From positions 6,200,001 to 6,264,000 of the forward strand of contig WHVY01000003.1 of assembly GCA_022266195.1 (NCBI GenBank): a DNA stretch of 64,000 nucleotides. Reading direction: 5' to 3'. Position 1 is the first letter of the stretch. Every line of letters begins with the position of its first letter. The position numbers and the translations under genes are program-made. Shown here in pieces: positions 25,707-39,640 of the stretch. The DNA comes from Tetranychus cinnabarinus. Lineage: Eukaryota; Arthropoda; Arachnida; Trombidiformes; Tetranychidae. The notes under the pieces were generated by a model. It was not told where the DNA came from, made no database searches, and saw nothing but the letters and a program-made list of their open reading frames with translations.

Positions 25707-26150
25707 ATTTTAGTCGAGTTTTCCCTAGATTCAGTCGAACCGGTAGAAAGCGAAGCCATTTTGTCATTAGCTTCAGTCAGTTATCATAAGATGGAGTCAA
25801 GTTTTCAAAAGGATTAGTCAAAACCCTTTCTCTTGTTGGACAAACAATTTAAGGCGAGACCCAATTAGTCTCAATTCATTTTTTTATTTGTCAGAAAATG
25901 TCTTTTCCACCTGGAAATTCAAGTTTCGATTGTGATTCTCAACTTTTAATGATAAATTTATTTATAAGTTTTTTTTAAATTGAATTGTCTTCTATTAATA
26001 GTTTGTTCGTTCAACAAGAAAAACAGTTCTGACAATCGTTTTGACAACTTCACCGAATCTTATGGCAAAAGACTAAAGTTAATGACAAAAATCTTCAGTT
26101 AACTTGTCTTCCATCGGTCTGACTAAATCTGATGAAAACTCGACTAAAAT
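25707..26150. mobile_element. Imperfect fold-back element beyond the sidestep-like 3' end
   Basis: The left arm from ATTTTAGTCGAGTTTTC (25707 to about 25820) recurs in reverse complement to 26150 (GAAAACTCGACTAAAAT). Within the arms TTTGTCATTA, TTTAGTC and CATAAGAT blocks align with gaps. No clean target duplication is visible, implying an old insertion. It starts 117 bp after the AATAAA signal of the sidestep-like gene. Confidence 0.6.
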
Positions 26151-29100
26151 CACCGTCAAATGCTGTATGAAGTTACTTCCCAAACAGAAGAAATATCGGC
26201 ATTTAAAGTCTTTTTTGCGATATTAGGCAAAATAATTTTCTCAGATATTCTTCCTGTTCTTCTTATCTCATTTTCAGAATATTTCTTGCTTCTATTGATA
26301 TTATTATTAGTTATTAGCAACAAATTAGTTTTTGTTTTCTAGTTCATCTTGATGACTCCATTTACCATCCGGATATTTGCCCTTTCCTTGAGCTAATCGC
26401 TTACAATTTACACAGTTCTTTCTCTAATGATAATCAAGATAATTAAGAAAAGTTATCTTGCTGAATAAAGATTCATTGGCTTGCATTTGTCCAGTTTCCA
26501 TCAACAAGCTTTCCTCAACTCTTTTGCCCACAATTTTTCTCTATTTTTTCTCACTCTTATCTCAGTCTTTGCTTCCTTCAACTTGAATCTTTTTTTCCTT
26601 TGCCTGCTTCAAACTGATCATCATTATTCCTTTTTACTCAAGTTCATCGTCATTTACCAACCATAAAGACTAATCGTCTTAAATATATTTTCATCACTCT
26701 TTTTTATCGTTCAAATGTATCTCTTTCGATGCTCCAAAGTTGCCAGCAAACATGAACACAGACAACCAAAATCAAAACATTTGTTTCTATTTTTACCATC
26801 AAGAGTTACATTTATAAGGAAACAAAGAAAACTTTTCCCTCAACACAAATGAATGTCAATATTCATTGTACAACTTTTAACCATCAAAACTTACAATTTG
26901 TCAATTACTGCCACTCATTGTACATCTTTTATCAGTATTGTTGCCCATTAAAAGCACTAAAATTGGAAGAAAATGTTTCTTTTCAACTCAAAGTTCAATG
27001 CAAACATTTAACATCAAGCTCAAACTCATTAACAACAACTAGAGACATTTTTCATTTTTCCTTTTCCATTTTAAATGTGCATTAATTTCCAATCAAATCT
27101 CGTCTTCATCTTAATTTGAAAGAATTCATTGTGAAAAATGAATAAAAGAAGCAAAAAATTGTTGTTCACATTCGCCTTTTGCGTTCACTCACAATAAAGA
27201 TGTACAATCAATTTGATTTTTTCTCATCAAATTACACTCTTTTCTGCACAACTTTAACGCACTTTTACAACAATCTCAGTTGGATGTGACAGAATGAAAA
27301 AAAAACTTCTGAATAAAAGTAAATATTAAAATGCACAGAAAATCTGATAAATAGCATTGCACTCTGAGAATTGAGAAAAGCAAGGAAAAAACATTTACAA
27401 TGTCAACGCAAACTACATTTATCTACATTTACATGTATCTATTTATGAGAATATTTTGCTCTTTTCTTTTCCCTTCCAAGTGTACTTCAACTATTCACAT
27501 GAATTTTCACAACGATTATTACGATGAAAATGATAATGATTATAAACTGTTGAGGACAATTGCAACATCACGTCAGTCCATTAATGATTTACCAGAATTT
27601 TACATTTACTGAGCAAATTGCAAAATGAAATTGAATAATTTGAATTTTGAGGCAACAAAAAATTCAATCAAACATTAAATATTGTCAATCAATCAATCTT
27701 GACAGTCGGTAAGAGCAGTGTCGCTATGAAAAAGCTTACAATACTCTTGAGCATTAATTTGCTAAAAATTAATATTAATAACGCAAAAGTGAAATAAAAT
27801 GAGCAAATTGTTCAATTGAAATGCAAATTGAAAGGAAGCTGAGCAAAACAATTCCCAATCCATTTTCGGAATCATGCAAAGTCGAACATGCAAATGATTT
27901 CTTTTGAAACGAATTATCAATCCCAACTTCTGCACTCAACATTTCATGACATTTAATTTCTTCTTCACATCAACCATTGACTTGGAATTTTCAAGACGGA
28001 AAGCGATTAGCGAGTGATGCATATTTTGATGATTTTTTGGTTCATTCGTTGATCTATTTTGAAATTCAATGATCAACTTGAAAATATTTTAAAAGTTAAA
28101 AGCGAAAAGCCAACAGAAATGAACTTTAAAGAAATATTGTAAAGTTTTAGAAAATCAACATTCTTTGTTTACAGTTATTTTCTCATTCCCTGAAGGTTAT
28201 CGTTAAGAGAAGAAAGCAATGTGAGAAAAGCTTATTTTCAGCTCAATCAACCCAACGAAATGTAAAGGTAGCTAGGGAAGAGTGAAACAAGTCTAACAAG
28301 ATGGTAAAAGTATGTTTATTGGAAATGCTGGGAGTGATAACAGTTATTGCTCACAATTTTCCCCTTTACCTGTTTCCATGAAAAGTGAATTTTATTCACT
28401 GCCGGGCGAAACAAGGTTGACTTTTGAGTTCATGCTATTTGAGATTATTGATCATTTGGAAGCTTCTTTTTACTTGCGAAGCTTTTCTTTTCCATTTTCA
28501 TGCCTTTCATCATTATCATTGTATCACATTTTTGCCCTTCTTTGTACATTTTTTAGAGAATTTATTTCGAGCATTTGTTTTTCTTGAAATGAGAAACAAA
28601 CATTTGATTCAATTGGACGGCAGTCGAGGGTAAATAAAAGGTTGCCAAGAGAAATGGTTGCAAATCAAAATGACGAGTGAATTTGCATTTGAGAAACTGT
28701 CAATTTGATGAGCAATGAAATTGGAGAAGATATGAATATCCATGGAAAAAATGAGATTTTTCCAGGATTCAATGGATACATGGACATGGTTGTAAAACGC
28801 ATCGGAAAACATGTCATTGCTGATTCAACTGAAAATTGCTTTTGACATTCACTCTGAGATTCAGTTTTGACTACATTAGCTGAATTGTTTGACACTGTTT
28901 TACAGTTTCATGTCTTTCACTTTTCCCATTCATCTTTTCCTTTGTATACATGTTTTCACTTTTATATTGAAAAATTTGCAAAACAATAACTTATGTCCAT
29001 CAAAATGGGCTGACCAATGACATTTAATTTAGACAACTTTTATCTCTTTTCGCCATTTCAATCATCATTTTATCGAAAGTGAAACCAGTCGACTTGCGAG

Positions 29101-30929
29101 ATTGTTCAATGTTGAATAAACAAATTCAACTTCGAATGAAAATTGCATGAATTTTTCTCCAAAATTTTGAGAAAATCTAGAAATAGGAAAAGTTTTCTCT
29201 TGTTTAGTCTTGTCATTGGTTTGTTGTTGAATTGTTTTTGGTAATTTTTGTGCATTTTTTTTTCGATTCGAGTTTTGTGATTATTTTATTGGAGCAAATT
29301 GACATGAATGATAGTGTTTCAATATTGCTGTTGAACAGACGGATGAGTTTTAGATTATGAAAGATGAATTGAGAATGGATGCTAAATATCGGGTTATTAT
29401 CAGTTTCAATGAAAGAGGAACAAATAGTTTGATTGAAGGGAAAAAGGAGACAGAAAATTGATTCTCAATGTAATCATTGCTATTTGGTGAAGAGTAAAGG
29501 ACTGTTGAAGGACTGGGAGAAGAACCATTGGATTGATGCGTAAAAATGTTGAATCAGTAAATGCAACTTGGAAATGGTCTTAATATCCAGATAATTTGAC
29601 AATATAATTGATTATGGAAAAATCAACATTCAATAAATGGGAGGAGAACATGTATTTCCTTTATATCATGAGTAGATATCAGATTAAATGGAATCAAATT
29701 TTCATTCTCACTGCCTTTTCGCATCCATCTAAACACTTAACAGCAGTCTACTACAATCAACAATTAGTCTTCACTGGTCAACAAACTGTCAGTTAATTTT
29801 AATTCAATTTCTAGACCCATAATGATGCACTCTCCTCGAATAGGTTCAATGTAAATGCTTCTCTCGTTCGGTGTAAATCTCATCCAAAATTGTATCTTGG
29901 AATTGATTGTTTCAAAAACGAACTAAAAATGAAACCTTTTACTTCAGATCATTGAACAAAATATCAAAAGTCCGACTGTGAAAGTAAAAAGTTAAAAAAA
30001 AATGTTCGATCAGATTACTGATTTTTTGGAAGAGTGAACTTTATCAGTCGATTTTACCGATCTCAAGCTGATGCAAGAATTTTCAGAATCCAACAAGTTT
30101 CCTTGAAATGTCGCAAATTTGGTTCGAAAAATTTGTTCAAAGTGTGATCTGATTTTGATGAGAATCGTTTATCCATTGATGCATCTTGCATGGTTATATT
30201 TGATGTTTACGTGAATTTCATGGGGAAATTTAACGTCTTTTGGACACGAAAAGGGCGTGTTTAATATACTCGGATAACAAGGTGAATGTGAATCGAAAGC
30301 TGATTGAATGAGAATCAATGTAATCACAGGTTTGGTCGAGTAACATGCATATGATGATGGTGATGATTAACATGAAACTGAGACAGTGAAAGTTGAATAA
30401 ACATGAATCAATTATAATAATACAAGGTAAAGCAACGGGGAAAATGTGTTGAGAAATTGGATGATGGAAAAGGCTTTTCCCATCAAACATTTGTCAAACC
30501 TTTTTGTGTCAAAACAGTTACAATTGACAAACATGCAGTAAAAGACAGTTTACCAATACAATGTTGCTTGTACATTACAAGTGACGAGTCCAAGAATAGT
30601 TTCCAGTGATCAGTGAAGTTGTTGTCAATTCTCATCAAATCAATGAGAGAAAAGTGAACAACAAAATGGATTGTACAAAGTTGCTCAGGGTAACATGGCT
30701 ATTCAATTAAGCCCTTTCGACTCTGTCTTTTAATTTATTCTCACTCGACAAATGACCAATAACATGTAATATCACATCTTTTCCCATCGCTCATTATGAA
30801 TAACCATCATTTACATGAGCTTTGCAATGGATGCAAAATATGGTAATCATTTGTAACGACTTTTACATACTGGTTACGATTCGAATGGTGAAATGCAAAC
30901 TTGATGACTGTTACGTGTTGTGGCTTCTA

Positions 30930-31401
30930 TTAGGGGGTCTCACGCAAATCGAACCAAATTTGTTATTTTACTGAATTTGACCTGATTATTGTATTGAGAT
31001 GAATTTCGGTAATCATTATTTCAAGTAATTCAAATATTTTTTGCAATTAACAAAAATTAAATATCTCAATAAGTTTAAGAGATATTTAAATGCAATTAAA
31101 AAAGACAGAAAATCAAAAATCAAAAACAAGCTGTATTTTGAAAAATGGTCAAAGGGGGGACCCTATGCATGAACTGTATTTTTTATTAAAATCAATGTTA
31201 TTCAATGGGACATGAAAATTTTTGTGATTTTTTAATTGCATTTAAATATCTCTTAAACTAATTGAGATATTTAATTTTTGTTAATTGCAAAAAAAATTTG
31301 AATTACTTGAAATAATGATTACCAAAATTCATCTCAATACGATAATCAGATCAAAGTCAGTAAAATAACAAATTTGGTTCGATTTGCGTGAGACCCCCTA
31401 A
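30930..31401. mobile_element. 472-bp MITE with long inverted arms and TA duplication
   Basis: The element begins TTAGGGGGTCTCACGC and ends with its reverse complement GCGTGAGACCCCCTAA. Left arm 30930-31103 and right arm 31228-31401 are both 174 bp and nearly identical in reverse complement. A 124-bp centre contains a short AGGGGGGACCC tract. TA flanks both sides (30928-30929 and 31402-31403), the target duplication of the Tc1/mariner superfamily. It has no coding capacity, so it is non-autonomous. Few differences between arms suggest fairly recent insertion. Confidence 0.88.
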
Positions 31402-34066
31402 TACATTCATAAATGTTCATCAAGGATGATGATGACGACTGCAGTTGGAGGAAAAATATAAATGTATAACTCAAGTAATCTGACTGATGAACCATGTTAT
31501 GCTTCTTTCCATTGCAAGATGAACTTCAAAGTCTTTGGTCAACCAAGTCTGAATCGACCAGTCTGGTAATGCTATTCTTATCAATACTTCAATACAAAAG
31601 AATCCAATATCCACTCGAAAAATTGACATCACTGAGTCAAGTCAGAGACAGTCTTTTCCCTTTACCAATGAAAAGATTATCGGAATGAAAAAATGGTTTT
31701 CGCAACAAAAAGTCTTTGATTTAAAGAGTCGAAAATTTTCGTTCTTTACTAACATCTTTTCAATTATTGATTTACTTTTTCGCACTTCTGTAAATTTTCA
31801 GTTTAAGCCTGAAATAAAATCGAATCGATTAATCAAATCGTTTTGAATAACATCTAATGGTTGCTAATTAAAGAAACTGGAATTAAATGGTGGAAATGAT
31901 TATCAATGAGATGTGAGATTTGCAAGTTCCAATTGGTTTTTGTTCCTTTTCGATTTTCGATTTTTTCTGCTGACTATTTTGTTTAATTTCAGCAGCATTC
32001 AATGGACAATGACTCGGATCAGACTAAGTATTGAGAGACTAATTTCCTAGTCTGATTGACTGGAGCAATGACATGATCGTTGTTGCTCTCGATTGCTATC
32101 CATTTGCCTTGTTTCAATGTTACTGATTGAAATTATTTTCATCTTTCCATCAATACTTTGCTTCTTGTTTCCATTTTGTTTGTTTCCCTCTTCATCTTCT
32201 AGTTGCACACCAAGAATTAAAGTAAAATTTGTGAAGCCCAAGAGTGACAATTAATCTCAATTTAAGGAAAAGGATTACAATTAGTCCATGGACTTTAAGG
32301 TTAATGGCTTGTTTGGTCAGTTGGACAGCTTTTACATTGACAATGGACTTGGATCATGTGATCTACAATCCAAGGGAACAAACACAAAAATCATTTACTC
32401 TTTGCCAATGAAACTTTTAGCTTTTATTAAAAACTTTATCCTAGTCTTTGCTGCCTATTAATACGATAATACATTAGACTCTTGGATATACGTTTAAGCA
32501 ATAAGTGCAAGTCGAGTAACAAGATCAATCAAAGGGTAGTGATAATGGACTAGAGATGAACAGCAAATTTATCCTGGAAAAGAATCGAACATGAAAATCA
32601 TGATAATCACTTGAATCACAGTTGTATTGGCAAATCATTTTGACGAAAAAAATATTGAAGAGAAAATAGAATTTGATTTTGGAAAAATGAAGAAAAATTT
32701 TCTCCTTTTTCTATCCAATTGCATATTCTTTGGTATACATTTTCCTCTTGTAATGAAATATTTACTGATGATGATTGTACAACTCGTTAATTTAATTTGT
32801 TAATTTTTCATCTGTAATTGGGCTTCTTTTAATTCAACAATTTTCCCACTAATTTAGGTAAGTAGAGGGAAAAAATCGTAAACACTTTTTGCTAAATTAA
32901 TATGAGCTAAAAGTTGATCTCATCAACATTTCATCAACATTGAAATGTGTAAAAGATTCGAGTAAATTGTAATCAGCAATAATGACAATTAAAGTGAAAT
33001 GCAGCTAAATTATTTTTATATTTACCATGCAATTTGAGGACAGGCATTCACATGAGATTTCAATTTATATCATTAATAAGGAAATAAATTATCAAAGTGA
33101 AAAATGTTTCTAAACATTTCATCTTCTTTTCAAGGGAAACTAATCACGTTGAGATGTCAATCAATCTTAATTAAACATTGACTAAATGCTGGTAAATGGA
33201 CAAACAGCAATTGATTAAATCTGTTTCTTCGCATTAGCTGAACTTGATATTTCAATAATTTGGTTTAAATCGAAAAATAAAAAGACTTGAAGACAATGAT
33301 TCCAAAAGCTTATGCATTGAGTAAAGCGAGCTAAAAGTGTCGAGCCAAAGATTATTATTGATGGAAATTTTCACCATAATCTTGGGTTTTTGTCCAGCTT
33401 CAGAGTCTTGTGATTGATTGTTGACCATTCGGATAAAATTCACAATTGATTAATCATTTTTTCTCCGTAAATTTTTGCAAAGGATAAAATAGAGAATCTT
33501 GTTTGCGGGATTTTTCAATCATTGATACAGTATCAACAGTTTACTGCGTTTACTAACATTCACCACATTAATAACAAGAGTTTCAAGTGTAATGATAAAT
33601 AAAGATGGATCCATTGATTATTCCTTCAACAGTATAAACGATTTTAAGCACTTTACGACTTGTTCGATGGTTCCATTCTTTCTTCATGTGTTTCGGTGGG
33701 TTTCAATTTTGTTGACTTTCACATGGTTGCGCTTAAGTTGGACTGAAAAAGATGAGTTATTACAGATCAACAGAATACTGTTTGAGTTTTTAAATATCAG
33801 AATAATGGAAATTAACAGTTTCTTTAAGGTGCTTCTTTCAGGTTTAAACATTTGATACAAAAGTTTTGGTTTGGTTAAAGAGCACAGGTTTAAGGTCAGG
33901 TTAAGGAGGTAAAAGAGGAGAGAGTCTGGGAATTTAGTTAACTTTTTGTGACACTATTTATGAGGAACGAAAACAAACAAACGTTAACAATGAGTGGTTA
34001 ACATTTCTTTGCAACTGGAATCTGCTTTTGTATCATAACGAAACAGTTATGTATTTTGCTTTGTTT

Positions 34067-34096
34067 TATATATATTTATATATATATATATGTATA
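34067..34096. repeat. TA microsatellite
   Basis: A run of alternating TA broken once by TTTA lies about 570 bp beyond the Snx6 stop codon. Confidence 0.75.
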
Positions 34097-34663
34097 AGTT
34101 GAAACCTAGAAAAAGTTTTGTCAAAATAGACTCAGAAATAGCAAAATTTATCACTTTCAATTCATACACACATTTAGTATGTATATATGTATACGTATAA
34201 AACTTGAAATATACCAAAAAAAGGATTTGCTTAGTTGTTTCTTTTAAGCTGCTCTGATGCAGTTAGTCTCTCTACTTTAGGTATGGTAACAATTTTGCAT
34301 TTTCTTGGAAAGATGCTGGAAAGATGTGTAAAGCAGGAGGATAGGAGAAAGAAAAGCGAGGAAAGCTGATAGAATAAGTTGTCCAATGATGACAGCATTT
34401 GAATAGAGCAACAGGATTCAAGATTACAGGAACGTAATAGATAACAATTATTGAAGATGGATTTGAAAAGTATTTCTGTCTATTTGAAGATGACAATGTG
34501 ACCGAGATTGATGTAAAGTTGCAGGTTGGTGAAGTTACATCTTGGCTTAAAGAAGCAACACTTTGGATGATTGGTGCCTATTGGAATTTGAGTTGATTAT
34601 GTCTTTAAACATTCGGTAACAACGATATATCTAGATATTGACCAATTAAACTTTTAACCAGTT

Positions 34664-37052
34664 CTAGTCGAGTAGCTCTTCTTTTAATGAGGCAATACAA
34701 TTTTTGTAAAGTTGAACTTGAGCCTGAAAAAAAGAAGAAATGAATTAATTAAAATTTGCTAACAATAAAAGCAAATGGAAAGCTTACCTTTGCATGCTTT
34801 AATTCCAATTCGACTAAATCAACAAAATTTTTCCTGAAGAATAGAATACGACGGGAATTGAAATCTTGTAATTCTGTGAAAAGAAGAAAAAAATTTCATG
34901 AGTAATTATTGATACACTTGTGGTTATATTAAAGCACAATTAGTCACCTTGTTTTGCAAGTTTAGATATAGATTCAAACTTTTCGCCAGCTTTTTGTTGC
35001 GCATCTTCTGCCAGAGCAACATCTCGATTCCTCAAGCGAGCTTTATCAAGATTTTTATTAGCTGATTCATAATTAGCAAGGGATCGTAATCTACGGTATA
35101 ATAAGTCCTGGAAAAAAATGGAAAGAAAAATGTTAAAAATAGTAAATTTTTCCCTTTAAAAAGTAATTAAAACGAAACATTATTAAGAATTTTATATACC
35201 TTTGCTGCTGCAGTTTCCCTCATCCAGTATCTTAATGTATCTGAAAGTTTAAGATCTTCATCAGAGGCAATTCGCTCCTCAGATTTTCTAGCCTTCTCAA
35301 AACAGTCTGCATTTTTAGCGTAATATCTTTCCAATTTGTTAGAATCTACTGTTGAAAGGCCAATTAAATCACTACCGATTCGACTATAACTGCTAGCCAC
35401 ATCTGCAAGTAAAAGAGATGAAAAAGGTTAATAAGATAACAGCAATAAGTTACAGCAATGTAAAAATAGCAAAATATACAATTTTATCAACAGTCATTGT
35501 ATTGATCTCAATATTTGAGTTACATTTTGTAGATAAGTGAAAAATATTCTGTTCAAAGAAAGAAAAAGAAGAAAACGCCTCCAAGATAAATCCTACATGT
35601 GAAATGGTGAAGCAAATAAATAAAGCTTGAAACTCGTAGAGAAAGATTTGACAATTGGATACTGAGAACCGATGATTTGGAATTATAAACAATTACTTAA
35701 GATGGATTTAGGATGTTTGTCAAAAACAGCATAAGTTCAAGATGAAAAGTAGATTAATTCAAGTTGACTAAGTTGAAGTTGTCAAGTAAAAGTGGTAAAC
35801 AACATTCATAAGAGGTGGTAATTGGGGTGGAAAAGAGAAACAAACTGATTAGTTTACTCAATTAATCACCAATAATCTTTCAAAAAACAAGGCAATCTAC
35901 TTTTTCTTTGATACAATACAGAAATGATTGAAAAGTTGAAATGACTGATTCATGGTGCAACATTGGGTACATGAAAAAATAGAGAAAAAACAAAACCAAT
36001 TTCCAGAAGGAAAGGAGACAAGTAAACTTACTTTTATGAGATCTAGTCATTTTATCAGCTCTACTGGTGCAATCTTTAATGTGTTTGTGGTACTCTATCA
36101 AAAATACTTTTTGATGTTCAAAAAATTCGTCAATATCTTTCTGAGTATTGCTCAAAACCAAATCGTCTGCGGATTTGCCATACTTTGAAAGTAAATCTAC
36201 AAGTTTTTCCTTCTTATTTTTACCACGAACACTTAACTGTGAAAAAGAGGGAAAAAACAGAAATAATAATTGTTAACAACTTATCAATCTTGAAAAGGAT
36301 ATAAAAAAATGAAAGATATAAATATTATTAAGATGGAAAGTGGCAAAAAAATTGAATCACATTGAACTGCAACATTAAGAGTTATCCATCAAGAGCTGTC
36401 AACTTACATCGTCATTATAACCAAGAAAAATTCGGAAATTAACGTCATTCTTAAACTTCGGATGAGCAGCCAGTCGTTGAAGAAATACTTCATGCATGGC
36501 AACTGTTTTTTTAAATGTAGCTAAATACTCAGCTTCCAATTCTTGTTTAGTTTTATTAAATTCTTCTTTTGTCATGGTTCCTTCACCCTCTCCAAGTTTT
36601 TGAAGCTTTTCTCTAGAAGCATCAAAGTCCGGACGAGGTGGTGGTGGAGGTATCTATTTATTGCACAGTAAAATGAAGAAAAAAAAACATTTATTAGAAT
36701 AGAAAGCAACAAAGAAAGAAAAAGAATAATCGGTTACTTACAATGAATCCACAATATTCATCATCTTGAGCTAATGTATCATGCAACCAGATAAATTCTT
36801 CATGGAGACGAACAACAGAAAATTCTGGCTTGTCAAAACCAGGCAAGTTGGTCTAGGGTTCAACAGAGATAAGAGAAAATTCGAACAAATGACTTGATTG
36901 ATTAATTGATTGATGATGAACAGTAAAAATATGATAGATAATCAATTGCTACAAGATTACGTTACCTTTGTGTGAACGGTAAACTTGACCTTTTCTTTTT
37001 CAGACAAGGCATCACTTATATCGACCGCTAACGTTGGATCATCACTTGGCAT
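34664..37052 (-). CDS. Snx6: Sorting nexin of the SNX5/SNX6 type (PX-BAR)
   Basis: Complete gene of eight exons: 37052-36966, 36852-36742, 36653-36408, 36236-36032, 35402-35200, 35107-34948, 34873-34788, 34723-34664. The CDS is 1158 nt, 385 aa, close to vertebrate SNX6. The start ATG is preceded by an in-frame TAA nine codons or fewer upstream. Residues about 5-150 form an atypical PX domain: VKFTVHTKTNLPGF, FSVVRLHEEF instead of the classical phosphoinositide-binding Arg-Tyr motif, IPPPPPRPDFDASREKLQKL, and the long helical extension KTKQELEAEYLATFKKTVA. Residues about 160-385 form the BAR region (DKMTRSHK, SDEDLKLSDTLRYW, LYRRLRSLANYESANK). Family role: with SNX1/2-type partners it tubulates endosomes for retrograde sorting of cargo such as CI-MPR. 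SNX5, SNX6 and SNX32 are vertebrate duplicates, so this is probably a single co-orthologue. Confidence 0.95.
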
Positions 37053-38859
37053 CTTTAACAATTAATTATTCCACTAAAACAACAAATTAAATTAAAACTA
37101 AATCAATAAAAGTGATAACTCTGTGATTACTTAATAAGTACGATTACAGACTCTAAATTTTTAAAGGACAAGCAATGAAAACAGTGAATTATTTTGAAGG
37201 CGTGTTGCTCTCTGACATCTCAAAACTTACCCTGTTCCATCTAGCGTCTCTCCAAGGAAACATCAAATGGAGCCAAATTCATTTTCAAAACCAGAGCAAT
37301 TCCAACCTCATTTGTATTGATAAATTGATGCTCTTAGAGAAACGCTTCAAAAACACAGAAAAGTTCTAGAAACCATGACAAAAAAAGAATATAAGAATTT
37401 AGAAATTTAAGAAAATTCAAGAAATCAAGAAATCATGAACAAAACCAATGTTGCGATCGCGTCATTGTTGAATTGATCACAACATAAGAGTTGCAAATAA
37501 AGTTATTAATATCTGTTGAATAGAAAAAATCTAAGATAAATCTATTCTTTGGCAATTAAAGATAATATATCTTCCGTAATTAAACTTAATGGCATGAACC
37601 GATTCAGTCAGAAATTCATAGTTTATCTAACAATAAGTGGATCATAATTTGGTTAAGTTAGTTGAAGCAACTTCTAACGATAGATGGCTCTGTTTACTCT
37701 CCTTTGAACACCTTTTTGACAAATCAACAGAGTAACAGCTTTTTTAATTAACAGATCGGTTGGTCGGATTTGATTGGGACTTTGAGCGATATTCCAGTCG
37801 GAAACATACTTTTATCTATGGCCACACTGAGTACTTAACGGTATCGTTACTGTATAATGACGGGATTCTGAGCGTTCAGTCTCAAGACTTGAAAGTATTA
37901 CAAACCAATTCTTGATGTCAGTTGTTGTCAAGTTTATTGAATTAATTTTGACTTGATTCAATCATTCAGCTGAATTGATTACATTTCTAGGACCATTTAA
38001 AAATCTGACAAAAATTTCGATGAAACATTTTTTTGAGCAATTTTTTCCTAATTTTATTGTATTCAATTTAGTATTGTAAGCTCTTTATCCTAAACTTTAT
38101 GAAAGCATATTATGAAAGTTTTGAATTATTACCATGAATAGTCAATTGAAGTCAATTTATATTTTTCCTTTTAACCAAATATTGAGATAATAAAAGTGAT
38201 ATAAACTAACAAAGGAACCACTTAAATGATAAGTTAAGATTTTTATTCTTTTACCCTTTCATTATCATTATAACATAATAATGATTATCATCATTTGATC
38301 TTCTCAAAAGTCAACCCATTTTTATGGTTATAAAAATAATGAATGAAAGGTGAAAGGAAAAGAAAGTTGATGAAATATATTCATTATTATATTTCAACTC
38401 ATTGGGAATAAAAATGATTTCTAAATGATAATATAATCTAAATATTGTACAACCACGATTAATCATGAGGAATCATGAACAGAGAAGAAGAAGAAGAAGA
38501 AATGAGAATCCAAAACAGATAATGTTGATATAATACTAAATACAGTCTATAATAGTTTATGCTTACACATGATGATGATGATAATGATAGTGTATTGAGC
38601 ACAATATTTACTTTTGAGCACAAATTTGACTAATATTATTATTACATGTAGAATTATTATTTGCATAAGTAAATTATGATTAACATGAATCTCTTATTCT
38701 TTCCCTGATTAAGGTTGATTGTATTGATTAAGGCAACAGTTTTGACTGAATCTCAGTAAATAGCCAATTGCCTCAACGGATTGTCTTCCAAGACAATATT
38801 TCTCATTGGTTCCAGTCTTAACCATTACATTCTTATTAACCATTATAAGCATCATTCCA

Positions 38860-38955
38860 GGCATTATAATCATCATAATCATCATCATTCTCATTATTAT
38901 TGTTAACATTGCTATTATTATTGAGCACCATTTTCATCATCATCATTATCGGTCT
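38860..38955. repeat. ATC/ATT triplet-rich stretch
   Basis: Imperfect repeats of ATC and ATT triplets (for example AATCATCATAATCATCATC). This is simple-sequence DNA, and the open frame crossing it on the minus strand is a by-product. Confidence 0.7.
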
Positions 38956-39545
38956 CAATATTCGTGACTCATTACCATCAAGATGATAAATAATGAATCA
39001 AAGGAAATGATATTTTTTCTTGGTTTGCCCAATATATTATCATTATTATATTAATAATATTATTTATTTTTATTTATGTTAACCAATCAAAGGAGAAAGG
39101 AGCAGCAAGAATCAGGAAAAATTGTAAACCTCAGAATGTTCATACAGAATTGAGACAAAGAAAAAGAAAATGAAGCAATTTTTTTCTCCAATTCATCAAA
39201 AAATGTTATTCATTCAAGCAAATGTCATTATTTTCATTCTTGATTTGCTATTACGTTCAGCAATTGCGATTACTTTTTTGTGTGAAATTTCGACCAATTT
39301 CTGCTGATTTGGATAAGATGTTGATCAATTGCTCATATTTTTCAAGCTTCCAAGAGCGCAAGCCAGACATTTGAATGAATTTCAGATCAACTGGGGACTT
39401 TTTAGCAGCAAGAAACATACGCTTTTGGCACAGGAAATCGACAAAGACGAAAGATTTGAAGACTTCGGTTTCTGTATCACATTAGCAATTCGAGTTTTTC
39501 AAGTGATCTTGCGAAAAATTCGGTTATCTTTCCAATGCTTAGAGT

Positions 39546-39640
39546 TATGAACATGTGACTAACATGTACCGATGGCAAAAATTTTGTTATCTCAGAAAAT
39601 TACCTCTGAAGGTCAATATGAGGTCACGTTACGTTATACA
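39546..39640 (+). repeat. Dispersed repeat, copy 5
   Basis: TTATGAACATGTGACTAACA, GGCAAAAATTTTGTTATCTC, AGAAAATTACCTCTGAAGG and TCAATATGAGGTCACG follow the same block order as copies 1 and 2. It lies in the intergenic space between Snx6 and PISD. Confidence 0.6.

Larger units (their letters stand above)
25591..34663. other. Intergenic region between the sidestep-like gene and Snx6
   Basis: 9 kb between convergent genes. Recognised content: the fold-back at 25707-26150, the MITE at 30930-31401 and a TA-rich microsatellite at 34067-34096. Open frames are short, without domain signatures, and mostly T-rich. No RNA gene was recognised. Confidence 0.6.
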
